DNA from: Pseudobutyrivibrio sp. MD2005
GTDB taxonomy: Bacteria; Bacillota; Clostridia; Lachnospirales; Lachnospiraceae
DNA length: 64,000 bases
NCBI RefSeq assembly: GCF_000621865.1
Contig: NZ_JHXE01000008.1
Span: 225,451-289,450, forward strand
Direction: 5' to 3'
A model generated the notes under the pieces. That model worked only from the letters and a program-made list of their open reading frames with translations. It was not told the origin of the DNA and did not search any database. The translations under genes and the position numbers were made by a program. Of the stretch, positions 50,105 through 59,720 are shown one piece after another. Numbering within the stretch: position 1 is the first letter of the stretch; every line of letters starts with the position of its first letter.

Positions 50105-50773
50105 TTACACCTGTACAATCATTACATCTTCAACGTATTTGTTTTGCATAATCGCATCCTTAATATCTTCTGGAAGCGAGCTGTCTGTCTCAACAATTGT
50201 ATAGGCCCTTTCATGCTTTCCTTCTCTGAACAATCGCATGAATGCTATATTTATATTTCTATCACTTAATGCACCGGCAATGTGTTTGATTACACCTGGC
50301 ATATCCTTTTGAACGACGATTGCAGCGCTGTACTCTCCAGTAAAATCTACAGGCACGTTATCGATAAGAACTATTCGACATTTTCCACCGCCAATGGATT
50401 CGCCTCGCACATCCAATACTCTGCCATCTGCAGATACAGCATGAATATCTACTGTGTTAGGATGTATATCAGTCTCTTCTTCATTAACGATAAATTCGAA
50501 TTCTACGCCTCTGTCATTTGCGATTTTAAAGGAGTCACGGATTCTTTTATCATCTGTTTTAAATCCAAGAATTCCACCTAGCAAAGCCTTGTCTGTACCA
50601 TGACCATGGTAAGTCTTTGCAAAGGAACCATATAAAGTGAATGTGACACTCTTTACATTTCCTCCTGCCATCTTCCATGCAAGGTATGCTATAGAACTTG
50701 CTCCAGCTGTATGGGAGCTTGATGGTCCTATCATATTTGGTCCTAAAACATCAAAAACACTAATTGAACTCAT
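50105..50773 (-). CDS. sdaAB: L-serine dehydratase, iron-sulfur beta subunit
   Basis: 222 aa with the N-terminal SSISVFDVLGPNMIGPSSSHTAG (split in the family into a catalytic loop) and a C-terminal ACT domain (DMPGVIKHIAGALSDRNINI) likely to sense serine. It forms the two-subunit enzyme with sdaAA. It lies between the amino-acid symporter and sdaAA; a hairpin separates it from the symporter gene. Confidence 0.94.
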   Translation of the reverse strand: MSSISVFDVLGPNMIGPSSSHTAGASSIAYLAWKMAGGNVKSVTFTLYGSFAKTYHGHGTDKALLGGILGFKTDDKRIRDSFKIANDRGVEFEFIVNEEETDIHPNTVDIHAVSADGRVLDVRGESIGGGKCRIVLIDNVPVDFTGEYSAAIVVQKDMPGVIKHIAGALSDRNINIAFMRLFREGKHERAYTIVETDSSLPEDIKDAIMQNKYVEDVMIVQV

Positions 50774-50798
50774 ATTTCCTCCAATGCATAGATTAAAT

Positions 50799-50828
50799 AA
50801 AGGTCCGGCAAATCTGCCAGACCTTTGT
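50799..50828 (-). terminator. Hairpin between symporter and sdaAB
   Basis: AAAGGTC(T)GGCA/TGCC(G)GACCTTT stem with one mismatch and only ATTTAATC after it, so it is probably a leaky terminator that lowers sdaAB relative to the transporter. Confidence 0.6.
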
Positions 50829-50832
50829 CTAT

Positions 50833-52077
50833 TTATGCCGCTTTTATTTTTTCATTGTTATTGCTTTCGCCATCTGTTGGCTTGTAAATAAAGTTTCTGT
50901 AAATTGTCTCTACGATTACACCGATTGCATTGTCACCTGAGACATTGCATGCTGTACCGAATGAATCCTGTGTGATATATAGTGCAACCATTATAGCACA
51001 AATTGCGCCATCTGGATTACCAGCTTCTGGTCCAAATATCATATAAAGGAATGGAAGTGCTGTCATAATTGAGCCGCCTGGTGCACCTGGGCTTGCTACC
51101 ATAGCAATGCCAAGTGTGCAGATAAATGGAACTACTGTTCCAAGGCTGATAGGAAGATTGTTCATCAAACAAACGGCTGTTGCACAAGCAACGATTGTAA
51201 TCATTGAACCGCACATATGGATATTTGCACAAAGTGGAACAACGAAGTTTCTTATCTGCTCACTTACTCCGTCCTTCTCAGCACACTGAAGATTAACAGG
51301 AATTGTTGCTGCTGAAGACTGAGTACCAAGGGCTGTTGCATATCCTGGAAGCTGATTCTTAATAAGTGTTAATGGATTCTTATGACAAACTGTTCCTGCG
51401 ATTGTAAACTCAATGATTATTGCTGCCCAATGCATAATAATTACAACGAGGAATACCTTCCAAAGGATACCAAGGATTGCGAATGTCTTGCCTGAACGTG
51501 TCATATCTACAAATGTTCCACAAATGTAAAGTGGAAGACCTGGGATGATTGTGTTGTGCAATACTGCATCAATCATAGCTGAGAAATCATGCATTCCATT
51601 GTAGAGTGTATCGCCCATTGTCTTGCCTCTGAGGAAAGACATGCAAAGACCTAACATAAATGCAAAAACAACTGCTGACATTGTATCCATCAAAGCTGGA
51701 ATGCTAATTGAAAGGAATGGAGCAACTGAGTTGTCTGCTGTAGCAGCGATTTGATCCATTGCCTCAGGACTCATGAAGCTTGGGAACAATGCGCTGGAAA
51801 CAAAAAATGATGTTGAGCCGAAAATCAATGTCGAGCTATATGCCAAGCATACAGTCAATATCAATAGCTTGCCTGCACCCTGTGACAAATCAGCTATTCC
51901 CATTGATACATAAGCCAAAATCATTAAAGGAATTACAAACTTCAAGTAACTGCTAAATACGCCTGACAAAGTAACCACCAGTCTACATACGCCCTCTGGC
52001 ATAAACTGACCAATTATTATACCTAAAATAATGGCAATAATTAGCTTTGGAACTAGTCCAATCTTTTTCTTCTTCAT
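50833..52077 (-). CDS. Dicarboxylate/amino acid:cation symporter, probable serine transporter
   Basis: 414-aa DAACS-family membrane protein, about eight helices plus re-entrant loops. It has the serine-rich and small-residue segments (LGTQSSAATIPVNLQ, MVASPGAPGGSIMTALP) of the substrate and Na+ site. Serine or threonine uptake is inferred from the serine dehydratase genes downstream. The family also contains glutamate and dicarboxylate carriers, so the substrate is not certain. Confidence 0.87.
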   Translation of the reverse strand: MKKKKIGLVPKLIIAIILGIIIGQFMPEGVCRLVVTLSGVFSSYLKFVIPLMILAYVSMGIADLSQGAGKLLILTVCLAYSSTLIFGSTSFFVSSALFPSFMSPEAMDQIAATADNSVAPFLSISIPALMDTMSAVVFAFMLGLCMSFLRGKTMGDTLYNGMHDFSAMIDAVLHNTIIPGLPLYICGTFVDMTRSGKTFAILGILWKVFLVVIIMHWAAIIIEFTIAGTVCHKNPLTLIKNQLPGYATALGTQSSAATIPVNLQCAEKDGVSEQIRNFVVPLCANIHMCGSMITIVACATAVCLMNNLPISLGTVVPFICTLGIAMVASPGAPGGSIMTALPFLYMIFGPEAGNPDGAICAIMVALYITQDSFGTACNVSGDNAIGVIVETIYRNFIYKPTDGESNNNEKIKAA

Positions 52078-52126
52078 TACACTTTACCCCCTAGTGCTTT
52101 TAATTTTTAAATCAATTTTTCGTTCA

Positions 52127-52164
52127 TTGACTTAATTTGTAATATCATTCTATAATGCATTATA
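52127..52164 (+). promoter_or_regulatory. LysR promoter with a 14-bp palindrome at shared -10 sites
   Basis: On the plus strand TTGACT (52127-52132), 18-bp spacer, TATAAT (52151-52156). The -10 is the left half of the perfect palindrome TATAATGCATTATA (52151-52164), whose right half gives a TATAAT facing the symporter gene but without a matching -35. Confidence 0.7.
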
Positions 52165-52228
52165 TGATTAATCAAATTCATAGTTTTTATCATATCGATT
52201 AATTTTATTAATAGATGGAGTGATTAAA

Positions 52229-53116
52229 ATGGAAATTAGACAGATACTCAGTTTTACTAAAATAGCCCAATTTGAAAGCTTTTCTAAGGCAGCAGCCTCA
52301 CTTGGATATTCTCAAAGTGCCCTTACTATCCAAATCCAACAATTAGAAAAAGAGTTGGATACCAAGCTCTTTGATAGAATAGGCAAAAAAATCATTTTGA
52401 CACCTCCCGGCCAGCGCTTTCTAAAATACGCTCATATCATTATGTCCGACATAAACGAGGCCAATCTTGCCCTCAAAGAGGACACGGAACTATCCAATGC
52501 TCTTAGGATTGGAGTTACAGACTCAATCTGCTTTTACAAGCTTCCTCCTATACTGCAATACTTCCACGAGCACTACCCAAAGGTAAATATCAGCATTGTC
52601 ATTAATGACACAGATGCTCTGATAGATAAAATGGACAGCGGAGAAGTTGATTTTATTTATATTCTTGATCAGCCTTGCTATAACAATAATTGGATTAAAG
52701 AACTTGAAGTAAGAGAAAAGACTGTTTTTGTAGCTTCTCCTGATTCACCTTTGGCTAAAGAAAAGAATCTTGAGTTTGATACACTTTTGACTCAATCTTT
52801 CATACTTCCTGAGGCTGGTTCCGTTCACAGACGTTCCCTTGACAATATGCTTGCTGCCAGAGGCTATCTTTTTAAGCCTTTCCTGGAAATCAGTTCTATT
52901 GAGTTCATTCAAAGAATGCTTCACGGAAGTGATTTCATTAGCTACTTGCCATATTTTACCGTGGAGGAAGCCGTGAGCCATGGCTATCTTTCTGTCTTAG
53001 ATGTAAAGGATTTTTCAGCATCTATGTACAGACAGATATTCTATAATCAAAACAAATGGAAGACCCGAGAAATGGCTGAATTTATTAGACTTGCAGCCAC
53101 TCTACCAGAAAAATAA
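52229..53116 (+). CDS. LysR-family transcriptional regulator
   Basis: 295 aa from the ATG at 52229 (MEIRQILSFTKIAQFESFSK; SD GGAGTG). The N-terminal winged HTH reads SFSKAAASLGYSQSALTIQI; the effector domain covers about 90-295. It is divergent from the symporter-sdaAB-sdaAA unit, the classic arrangement for a LysR activator of that unit. A GTG at 52220 three codons earlier lacks SD spacing. Confidence 0.92.
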   Translation: MEIRQILSFTKIAQFESFSKAAASLGYSQSALTIQIQQLEKELDTKLFDRIGKKIILTPPGQRFLKYAHIIMSDINEANLALKEDTELSNALRIGVTDSICFYKLPPILQYFHEHYPKVNISIVINDTDALIDKMDSGEVDFIYILDQPCYNNNWIKELEVREKTVFVASPDSPLAKEKNLEFDTLLTQSFILPEAGSVHRRSLDNMLAARGYLFKPFLEISSIEFIQRMLHGSDFISYLPYFTVEEAVSHGYLSVLDVKDFSASMYRQIFYNQNKWKTREMAEFIRLAATLPEK

Positions 53117-53130
53117 GAAGTTTTTTACTA

Positions 53131-53158
53131 TTTAAAAAGCCAGCGTATAAACGCTGGC
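53131..53158 (-). terminator. Terminator downstream of uvrA
   Basis: GCCAGCGT-ATAA-ACGCTGGC perfect stem with TTTTTAAA on the minus-strand side. It serves uvrBA; on the plus strand, behind the LysR gene, there is no T-run. Confidence 0.75.
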
Positions 53159-53172
53159 GTAATATTCGGGGA

Positions 53173-53248
53173 GTGCGACCAAAGTTGCCCTTGGTCGCTG
53201 AGTTATGAAAAATTTGGTATTAGCTTTCCGCTAGTACATGTAGTACTA
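53173..53248. repeat. Tandem hairpins between LysR gene and uvrA
   Basis: GCGACCAA/TTGGTCGC (53175-53198) and GTATTAGC/GCTAGTAC (53217-53237, one G-T pair), then CATGTAGTACTA (53237-53248). The last motif matches CATGTAGTATTA inside the element at 46116 (11 of 12 bases). There is no ORF; function unknown. Confidence 0.45.
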
Positions 53249-53333
53249 TACAATCCTTATGTGATGGTTAGGTGAAGATTTTGAAAAAAATTCACAATTT
53301 CTTCAAACTTACACATGATATCAATATTGAGTA

Positions 53334-56156
53334 TTATAAATATTCTTTAAGATACTGGCCTGTATAGCTCTTCTTCACCTTAACAATTTCTTCTGGTGTA
53401 CCCTTTGCAATAACGGTTCCACCTCTATCTCCTCCATCTGGTCCCATGTCGATAATATAATCTGCGCATTTGATTACATCCAGATTATGCTCAATTACTA
53501 CAACAGTATTTCCTGAGTCTGATAGCTTACGCATAATCTCAACAAGCTTATTAACATCATCAAAATGTAGACCTGTGGTAGGCTCATCTAATATGTAGAT
53601 AGTCTTACCTGTAGCTCTACGGGATAATTCCGTAGCAAGCTTGATACGCTGCGCCTCGCCACCTGACAATGTGGTAGAAGGCTGACCTAGCTTGATATAT
53701 CCCAATCCTACATCATAAAGACTTTGAATCTTATTAAGGATGCTAGGAACATTTTTGAAGAATTCCACTGCTTCCTCAACAGTCATATCCAAAATATCGT
53801 AGATAGTCTTGCCTTTATAATGAACCTCTAGAGTCTCGCGATTGTATCTCTTACCTCCGCATACTTCACAAGGCACATACACATCTGGAAGGAAATGCAT
53901 CTCAATTTTGATAATACCATCACCTGAGCATGCTTCACATCTTCCGCCCTTTACATTGAAAGAGAAACGACCTTTTGCATAACCACGCTCTTTCGCTTCA
54001 GTGGTTCCTGCAAACAAATCTCTAATCAAATCAAATACGCCAGTGTAAGTAGCTGGATTTGAACGAGGTGTACGTCCAATTGGAGACTGGTCGATGTCGA
54101 TTACCTTATCTAAGGCTTCTGTTCCAATAATATCATCATGCTTTCCTGAAACCTTGCGGGCACGGTTTAATCTTTTGGCTAAATCCTTGTATAGAATCTC
54201 ATTAACAAGTGAGCTCTTGCCTGAGCCTGATACACCTGTTACCACTGTCATTATTCCAAGTGGGATATCCACATCAATATTTTTAAGGTTGTGTTCTCTT
54301 GCTCCCTTAACTGTAAGCCAGCCTGTTGGCTGACGACGCTCTTTTGGAACAGGAATGCAAAGCTTTCCGCTAAGATACTGGCCAGTGATAGAATCTGGAC
54401 ATGCCATGATTTCCTCTGGGGTACCTGCCGCAATAACTTGTCCACCATCTTTACCTGCACGTGGGCCGATATCCACAAGATAATCCGCAGCACGCATAGT
54501 ATCTGCATCATGCTCAACTACAATAAGTGTATTTCCAAGGTCTCTAAGGCCCTTAAGTGAAGCAAGTAGCTTATCATTATCCTTTTGATGCAATCCAATA
54601 GAAGGCTCATCTAAAATATAGGCTACGCCAACAAGACCCGAACCAATCTGGGTCGCAAGACGTATTCGCTGTGCCTCTCCACCTGAAAGTGTAGCAGTGG
54701 CACGACTAAGTGTGAGATAATCAAGCCCTACATCTACCATGAATTTAAGCCTTGATCTAATCTCCTTGAGCACTACAGCACCAATCTTCTTCTGCTGCTC
54801 AGTAAGGTTCAAATTCTCTATCATGTCATAGAGCTCATGTACAGGGTACTGAGTCATTTCAAAGATATTTTTATCATCGATAGTAACTGCAAGTGATTCC
54901 TTTTTCAAACGCTGTCCATGACAGCATGGGCAATCACTATAGAACATGAACTCCTCGTATTCTTTTTTTGCAGTCTCAGAAAATGTCTCCTTGTATCGTC
55001 TGTTTACATTTTCGATAAGACCTTCGAATACAGTTGGGTACACGCCTCGACCTCTCTGGCCTTCATAATGTACATCTACAGAACGATCAAATCCATGAAT
55101 GAACATGTGGCGAATATTCTCTGGTAAATCCTTATAAGGTGTATCCAGTGAGAAGTCATATTCCTTTGCCAGTGTTTCTAATAATGCATGAGCAAAGCTG
55201 CTGCTTTTATTCGATGACTGCCATCCCATTACCTGAACTGCTCCGCCATTAAATGAGAGGTTCTTGTCAGGAATCATTAGATCCTCATCAAATTCCATCT
55301 TATATCCCAAACCAAAGCACTCTGGGCAGGCACCAAATGGATTGTTGAAGGAGAAGCTTCTAGGCTCCACTTCATCTATGCTGATTCCGCAATCAGGGCA
55401 TGAAAATCCCTCTGAAAACCTGATAGGCTCACCGTCAATAACATCAACAATCATAAGGCCTTCTGCAAGCTTAAGAACAGCCTCGATAGAATCTGTAAGA
55501 CGTTTTTCTATTCCCTCTTTTACAACAAGACGGTCTACCACTATCTCGATATTATGCTTAATGTTTTTGTCCAGCTTGATTTCTTCTGATAAATCATAAA
55601 CACTACCATCAACATTTACACGCACATAGCCCGATTTTTTAGCTTTCTCAAATAGCTTCTCGTGAGTACCTTTTCTACCTCTTACAACTGGGGCAAGAAG
55701 CTGAATCTTGGTACGCTCTGGCAGAGTCATGATTGAATCAACCATCTGGTCTACTGTCTGCTTGCTGATTGGCTTGCCGCATTTTGGACAATGTGGCACT
55801 CCGCATCTAGCGTATAAAAGTCGCATGTAATCATAGATTTCTGTCACTGTTCCAACTGTAGAACGAGGGTTGTGGTTTGTGCTCTTTTGATCAATAGAAA
55901 TCGCTGGAGGCATACCTTCCATATGCTCAACATTAGGCTTTTCCATCTGGCCTAAGAACTGGCGGGCATAGCTGGAAAGGGATTCCATATATCGACGCTG
56001 GCCTTCAGCAAAAATAGTATCAAAAGCAAGGGATGATTTTCCCGAGCCAGATAAACCTGTGAGTACAACAAACTCATCTCTTGGTATATCTAGGCTTATA
56101 TTTTTTAAATTGTGTTCATTTGCACCTTTAATTTTTATATATTTACGTTCTTTCAT
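53334..56156 (-). CDS. uvrA: Excinuclease ABC subunit A
   Basis: 940-aa damage-recognition ATPase of nucleotide excision repair. It has two ABC modules with Walker [14 protein letters not shown] and [13 protein letters not shown] and two signature motifs ([28 protein letters not shown]). Zinc-type cysteines are visible at [19 protein letters not shown]...CPECFG and CEACSGDGI...CEVCGG. Its start overlaps the 3' end of uvrB by 14 bp, so the two are translationally coupled. Confidence 0.98.
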   Translation of the reverse strand: MKERKYIKIKGANEHNLKNISLDIPRDEFVVLTGLSGSGKSSLAFDTIFAEGQRRYMESLSSYARQFLGQMEKPNVEHMEGMPPAISIDQKSTNHNPRSTVGTVTEIYDYMRLLYARCGVPHCPKCGKPISKQTVDQMVDSIMTLPERTKIQLLAPVVRGRKGTHEKLFEKAKKSGYVRVNVDGSVYDLSEEIKLDKNIKHNIEIVVDRLVVKEGIEKRLTDSIEAVLKLAEGLMIVDVIDGEPIRFSEGFSCPDCGISIDEVEPRSFSFNNPFGACPECFGLGYKMEFDEDLMIPDKNLSFNGGAVQVMGWQSSNKSSSFAHALLETLAKEYDFSLDTPYKDLPENIRHMFIHGFDRSVDVHYEGQRGRGVYPTVFEGLIENVNRRYKETFSETAKKEYEEFMFYSDCPCCHGQRLKKESLAVTIDDKNIFEMTQYPVHELYDMIENLNLTEQQKKIGAVVLKEIRSRLKFMVDVGLDYLTLSRATATLSGGEAQRIRLATQIGSGLVGVAYILDEPSIGLHQKDNDKLLASLKGLRDLGNTLIVVEHDADTMRAADYLVDIGPRAGKDGGQVIAAGTPEEIMACPDSITGQYLSGKLCIPVPKERRQPTGWLTVKGAREHNLKNIDVDIPLGIMTVVTGVSGSGKSSLVNEILYKDLAKRLNRARKVSGKHDDIIGTEALDKVIDIDQSPIGRTPRSNPATYTGVFDLIRDLFAGTTEAKERGYAKGRFSFNVKGGRCEACSGDGIIKIEMHFLPDVYVPCEVCGGKRYNRETLEVHYKGKTIYDILDMTVEEAVEFFKNVPSILNKIQSLYDVGLGYIKLGQPSTTLSGGEAQRIKLATELSRRATGKTIYILDEPTTGLHFDDVNKLVEIMRKLSDSGNTVVVIEHNLDVIKCADYIIDMGPDGGDRGGTVIAKGTPEEIVKVKKSYTGQYLKEYL

Positions 56157-58137
56157 TTTCTATATCTCTCAACATCTGTTTAAGTTCTACCATCTTATCA
56201 CGATACTCGGCCGCAGCCTCGAAGTTGAGCTCTGCTGCTGCTTTTTGCATCTTCTTTTGTATATCTGCAATAAGCTTTTCCAGCTCTTTTTGATCCATCT
56301 CTTCTGGATCTTTCTTGAACTGCATCTCCTTGTGAGCAATCTCTTTCGAAATAGAAATAAGCTCTCTAACTGACTTTTGAATTGTCTTTGGAGTGATTCC
56401 GTGAGCCGCGTTATATGCCTTTTGAATCTCACGACGTCGCTCTGTTTCTGATATGGCTTTCTCCATTGATTCTGTCATGTTATCAGCATACATGATAACG
56501 TGTCCTTCGGAATTTCGAGCAGCTCGGCCGATTGTCTGAATCAGTGAACGCTCACTTCTAAGGAAGCCTTCTTTATCAGCATCAAGAATCACAACCAATG
56601 TGATTTCTGGTATATCCAATCCCTCACGGAGAAGGTTGATTCCTACAAGCACATCGAATACATCTAATCGCAAATCTCTGATGATTTCCGCGCGCTCCAT
56701 GGTATCAATATCAGAATGCATGTATTTCACTCTCACACCTAGCTCTGCCAGATAATCTGTAAGGTCCTCCGCCATTCGCTTTGTGAGGGTGGTAATCATT
56801 ACCTTATTTTTCTTTTCAACTTCCTTTTGAATCTCATTAAACAGATCATCTATCTGGCCATCAACCGGACGAACTTCAACCTCTGGATCCAAAAGACCTG
56901 TAGGCCTGATAACCTGCTCTGTACGAAGCAACTCGTGTTCTTCTTCGTAATCGCCTGGCGTAGCAGACACAAACATAATCTGGTCTATCTTAGATTCAAA
57001 CTCTCCAAAATTAAGAGGTCTATTATCTAAAGCCGATGGCAAACGGAAGCCATACTCAACCAGTGTCTTCTTGCGGGCCTGGTCACCTGCAAACATACCA
57101 CGAACCTGTGGAAGGGTGATGTGACTCTCATCTACTATAATGAGAAAATCATCATCAAAATAATCTATAAGGCACTTTGGCGGCTCCCCTGGCTGCTGAT
57201 TAGTCATATGCCTACTGTAATTTTCAATACCGGAACAGAACCCAGTCTCCCTAAGCATTTCGATATCAAAATTCGTGCGCTCCGCAATTCGCTGAGCCTC
57301 GATAAGTTTGTCCTCTGATTTGAAAAACTTAACACGCTCATCTAATTCCGCCTCTATGCTGGCGCAGGCAGAATTTATCTTATCCTGCGGGATAACATAG
57401 TGGCTAGCCGGGAAAATGGCCACATGCTCAAGCTCTCGCTTTACCTGACCTGTCATGATATCCGTCTCACAGATGCGGTCAATCTCGTCCCCGAAAAACT
57501 CTACTCGAATGCCATAGTCACTAGTGTTGGCCGGAATCACTTCTAATGTATCGCCTCGAACCCTAAATGTACCACGAGCAAAATCCATATCATTTCGCTG
57601 ATACTGAATGTTAATAAGCTCGTGAATAACATCATCTCTATCTTTAAAATCTCCTGGGCGAAGACTTACCATCATGTTTTGGAAATCATCTGGCTCACCA
57701 ATACCATAAATGCAGGATACTGACGATACAATGATTACATCTCTTCGCTCGGACAATGAAGCTGTAGCCGAAAGACGAAGCTTATCAATCTCATCATTAA
57801 TAGATGAATCTTTTGCAATATATGTATCAGTACTTGGGACATAGGCCTCAGGCTGATAATAATCATAATAAGAGACAAAATACTCAACCGCATTTTCAGG
57901 AAAGAATTCCTTAAACTCAGAATAAAGCTGCCCAGCAAGGGTCTTATTATGTGCAATAATAAGCGTAGGCTTGTTTAGCTGCTCTATTACATTAGCCATG
58001 GTAAATGTCTTACCTGAGCCTGTAACACCAAGCAGCGTCTGCATCTGGTTGCCTTCTTTGAAACCGCGAACCAGGTCCTCTATCGCCTTTGGCTGATCTC
58101 CAGTTGGCTTGTATTCAGAATGTAATTTAAAATCCAT
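56143..58137 (-). CDS. uvrB: Excinuclease ABC subunit B
   Basis: 664-aa helicase-like subunit that verifies damage and recruits UvrC. It has Walker [17 protein letters not shown], the DNA-clamping beta-hairpin [19 protein letters not shown], helicase motifs IVDESH and [12 protein letters not shown], and a C-terminal UVR domain ([20 protein letters not shown]). It is first in uvrBA, with a strong promoter and an SOS-box-like palindrome. Confidence 0.98.
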   Translation of the reverse strand: MDFKLHSEYKPTGDQPKAIEDLVRGFKEGNQMQTLLGVTGSGKTFTMANVIEQLNKPTLIIAHNKTLAGQLYSEFKEFFPENAVEYFVSYYDYYQPEAYVPSTDTYIAKDSSINDEIDKLRLSATASLSERRDVIIVSSVSCIYGIGEPDDFQNMMVSLRPGDFKDRDDVIHELINIQYQRNDMDFARGTFRVRGDTLEVIPANTSDYGIRVEFFGDEIDRICETDIMTGQVKRELEHVAIFPASHYVIPQDKINSACASIEAELDERVKFFKSEDKLIEAQRIAERTNFDIEMLRETGFCSGIENYSRHMTNQQPGEPPKCLIDYFDDDFLIIVDESHITLPQVRGMFAGDQARKKTLVEYGFRLPSALDNRPLNFGEFESKIDQIMFVSATPGDYEEEHELLRTEQVIRPTGLLDPEVEVRPVDGQIDDLFNEIQKEVEKKNKVMITTLTKRMAEDLTDYLAELGVRVKYMHSDIDTMERAEIIRDLRLDVFDVLVGINLLREGLDIPEITLVVILDADKEGFLRSERSLIQTIGRAARNSEGHVIMYADNMTESMEKAISETERRREIQKAYNAAHGITPKTIQKSVRELISISKEIAHKEMQFKKDPEEMDQKELEKLIADIQKKMQKAAAELNFEAAAEYRDKMVELKQMLRDIENERT

Positions 58138-58182
58138 ATTTGGCCCTCAAAATTAGCATATCTGTTAATTGTTACTAAAGGC

Positions 58183-58200
58183 GCACAATTTTAATTGTGC
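58183..58200 (-). promoter_or_regulatory. 18-bp palindrome in the uvrB leader
   Basis: GCACAATT-TT-AATTGTGC, directly after the predicted transcription start. It could be a leader hairpin or an extra operator. Confidence 0.5.
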
Positions 58201-58215
58201 ACAATCGTATATAGT

Positions 58216-58243
58216 ATTATATCACAGGATACATATATGTCAA
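58216..58243 (-). promoter_or_regulatory. Promoter of uvrBA
   Basis: Minus strand TTGACA (58238-58243), 16-bp spacer, TATAAT (58216-58221) preceded by TGA (extended -10). Confidence 0.88.
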
Positions 58244-58254
58244 ACATTTGTTTG
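58241..58254. promoter_or_regulatory. SOS-box-like palindrome on the uvrBA -35
   Basis: CAAACATTTGTTTG overlaps the -35 element. It is an inverted repeat (CAAACA/TGTTTG) that fits the Gram-positive LexA consensus CGAACRNRYGTTCG at most positions. The outer G and C are replaced by A and T. Confidence 0.55.
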
Positions 58255-58280
58255 CTCATAAAATAATTTTGTTATTATAG

Positions 58281-58310
58281 TTGACAGAATTGCATTTTAT
58301 ATGTTATATA
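58281..58310 (+). promoter_or_regulatory. Promoter of candidate small RNA
   Basis: TTGACA (58281-58286) and TATATA (58305-58310), 18-bp spacer, with TGT ahead of the -10 (extended -10). No gene follows on this strand. Confidence 0.7.
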
Positions 58311-58315
58311 TAACA

Positions 58316-58457
58316 TCGTCTTATTCGTAAGACATTAATTTTATAACTTACACATGTTATTAGTAGCAGCAAAACATGTGCATACCGTAAGTGGTTGGTA
58401 TTTTCTTACCAAACTCAGCAGCACTTACGTACTATTGCCTGTGTTAGGCAATATTTT
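58316..58457 (+). ncRNA. Candidate structured small RNA, about 142 nt
   Basis: Directly downstream of a plus-strand promoter come four perfect hairpins: GTCTTA-TTCG-TAAGAC (58318-58333); CACATGTT/AACATGTG with a 14-nt loop (58351-58380); CGTAAGTG/CACTTACG enclosing TTGGTA/TACCAA (58386-58429); and TATTGCCT-GTGTT-AGGCAATA followed by TTTTCCC (58433-58457), which can act as terminator. The loops of hairpins 2 and 3 both carry AGCAG. I do not recognise the family. Confidence 0.6.
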
Positions 58458-58602
58458 CCCACCATTTTTTAACTGAATAGAGATATTTGTTTTAATAGCG
58501 CTTGTGGTAGATGAGTTGTCGCAGATAGTTTCATTTTGTATAAGCAATAAATCAGTATTTTTTTAATTCTTCTCTCTCTACGCGTAACATTAAGGGCTGT
58601 TA

Positions 58603-58917
58603 TTAAGTTTAGTTTTCTTGTTTTTATTTTTCACTTAAAATTATCTAAATTGTTTTAGTTATTTTTAAGTTTATAGTCAATGTCTATTTTTTCACTTAAC
58701 AAAAATGGTGTGCTTGTTAAGTTATATTTTTTCTCACGCCAACTTCACTTAATATTATGCCTTTTGTGTTATTGAATCTTAAGTTTTTTCTTATTTATGC
58801 AAAAACTCACTTACCACACAAATCATTTTTTAAGTGGAAAATTCTATTTTCAAATTTAACTTATCTATTTTTCATTTCTTATATAAGTGAAATTCAAATA
58901 TTCTTTTCTCCACTTAA
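58603..58917. repeat. Array of six TTAAGT-N22/23-CACTTAA units
   Basis: TTAAGT (or ATAAGT) starts at 58603, 58665, 58717, 58779, 58830 and 58883. CACTTAA (or CACTTAC, AACTTAT) starts at 58632, 58693, 58746, 58808, 58858 and 58911. The offset within each pair is 28-29 bp in all six. Unit-to-unit distances are 62, 52, 62, 51 and 53 bp. The sequence between motifs is pyrimidine-rich but not conserved. The two motifs are inverted copies of one word. Confidence 0.7.
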
Positions 58918-59040
58918 ATCAGGACTAATATGCTGATAAATAATAGGTTTACCAACATTTAGCCCGCTAATTTATAACATATATTTCTATTCAAGTATTA
59001 ATTAAGGAGAATATATTTTAGATACTAATTTAGTTGATGT

Positions 59041-59074
59041 AAAAATAGAGGCATTCCTTTTGTGAATGCCTCTA
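59041..59074 (-). terminator. Terminator of the YesL-like gene unit
   Basis: Perfect 11-bp stem TAGAGGCATTC/GAATGCCTCTA followed by TTTTT on the minus strand. Confidence 0.88.
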
Positions 59075-59090
59075 TGCTAAAACTATTTAA

Positions 59091-59717
59091 TTATAATTCA
59101 TCTTCTTTCGCGCGGTCTTCCTCAGACATGTATTTACGGAACACATTCTCAAGCATTGGATGAAGAGCGCATGAAAAGATGCCTGGCGCAAATATTATTA
59201 AAAATAGGAATCTGTATATTAGTAATAATAATATTACAACCACAATAACGATGATTAGTGACCATCCAAAGTTTGCTATCATAAAAATAGCTGACACCTT
59301 AAAAGAATCCTTGAATCCATTTGCAAATCGTGCAATATAGGCAAAATGATAAATTGCCCATACTATGCTGACCACAAATACTATGGAAAAAAATATTGAT
59401 GCAGCTGCAAGTGGACTACCAGGTGTAATTAGATGTCTTGTGATGTAGATATCGCCTGCAAGGATTCCAAATAACAACATAAATATCAGCCATGACAATG
59501 TTGACTGCTTAAAATTATCCTTGAATGAATGGAAAAACTCTGTTGTGTAACCACGTCCCTTAAAAATGCATTTGTGAGTTGCGTAATAAAGTGCTGTAGC
59601 ACTGGCTCCTATTGTGACGATAGGCAGTGAACATACTAAAAAGTAAAATCCAATCAGCATAACATCTGCTGCCTTTGAAATTCCATCAAAAATTCTGTTG
59701 TTAAATAACTTATCCAA
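59091..59717 (-). CDS. YesL/DUF624-family membrane protein
   Basis: 208 aa with five or six predicted membrane helices. It begins MDKLFNNRIFDGISKAADVM and has the segment LVCSLPIVTIGASATALYYA typical of DUF624. Members often lie near carbohydrate transport genes; their function is unknown. It is 3 bp behind the single-helix protein gene, so the two form a unit. Confidence 0.82.
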   Translation of the reverse strand: MDKLFNNRIFDGISKAADVMLIGFYFLVCSLPIVTIGASATALYYATHKCIFKGRGYTTEFFHSFKDNFKQSTLSWLIFMLLFGILAGDIYITRHLITPGSPLAAASIFFSIVFVVSIVWAIYHFAYIARFANGFKDSFKVSAIFMIANFGWSLIIVIVVVILLLLIYRFLFLIIFAPGIFSCALHPMLENVFRKYMSEEDRAKEDEL

Positions 59718-59720
59718 GGT

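Larger units (their letters stand above)
58255..59040. other. Gene-free 0.8-kb region
   Basis: There is no credible ORF on either strand. The stretch is very AT-rich. It holds, in order, a plus-strand promoter and four hairpins (58281-58457), an unassigned 145 bp, the TTAAGT/CACTTAA array (58603-58917), and about 120 bp with an SD-like AAGGAG near 59004 that is followed by no open frame. Confidence 0.8.

Noticed and set aside
53173..53248. rRNA gene fragment
   Set aside because: The minus-strand phrase GCGGAAAGCTAATACC recalls 16S rRNA, but the surrounding bases do not match 16S and the similarity is too short.
58603..58917. CRISPR array
   Set aside because: Only 6-7-bp words recur; there are no identical 25-40-bp repeats and no cas genes nearby.
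59000..59030. Small gene after AAGGAG at about 59004
   Set aside because: No start codon with an open frame follows; the first possible frames stop within a few codons.
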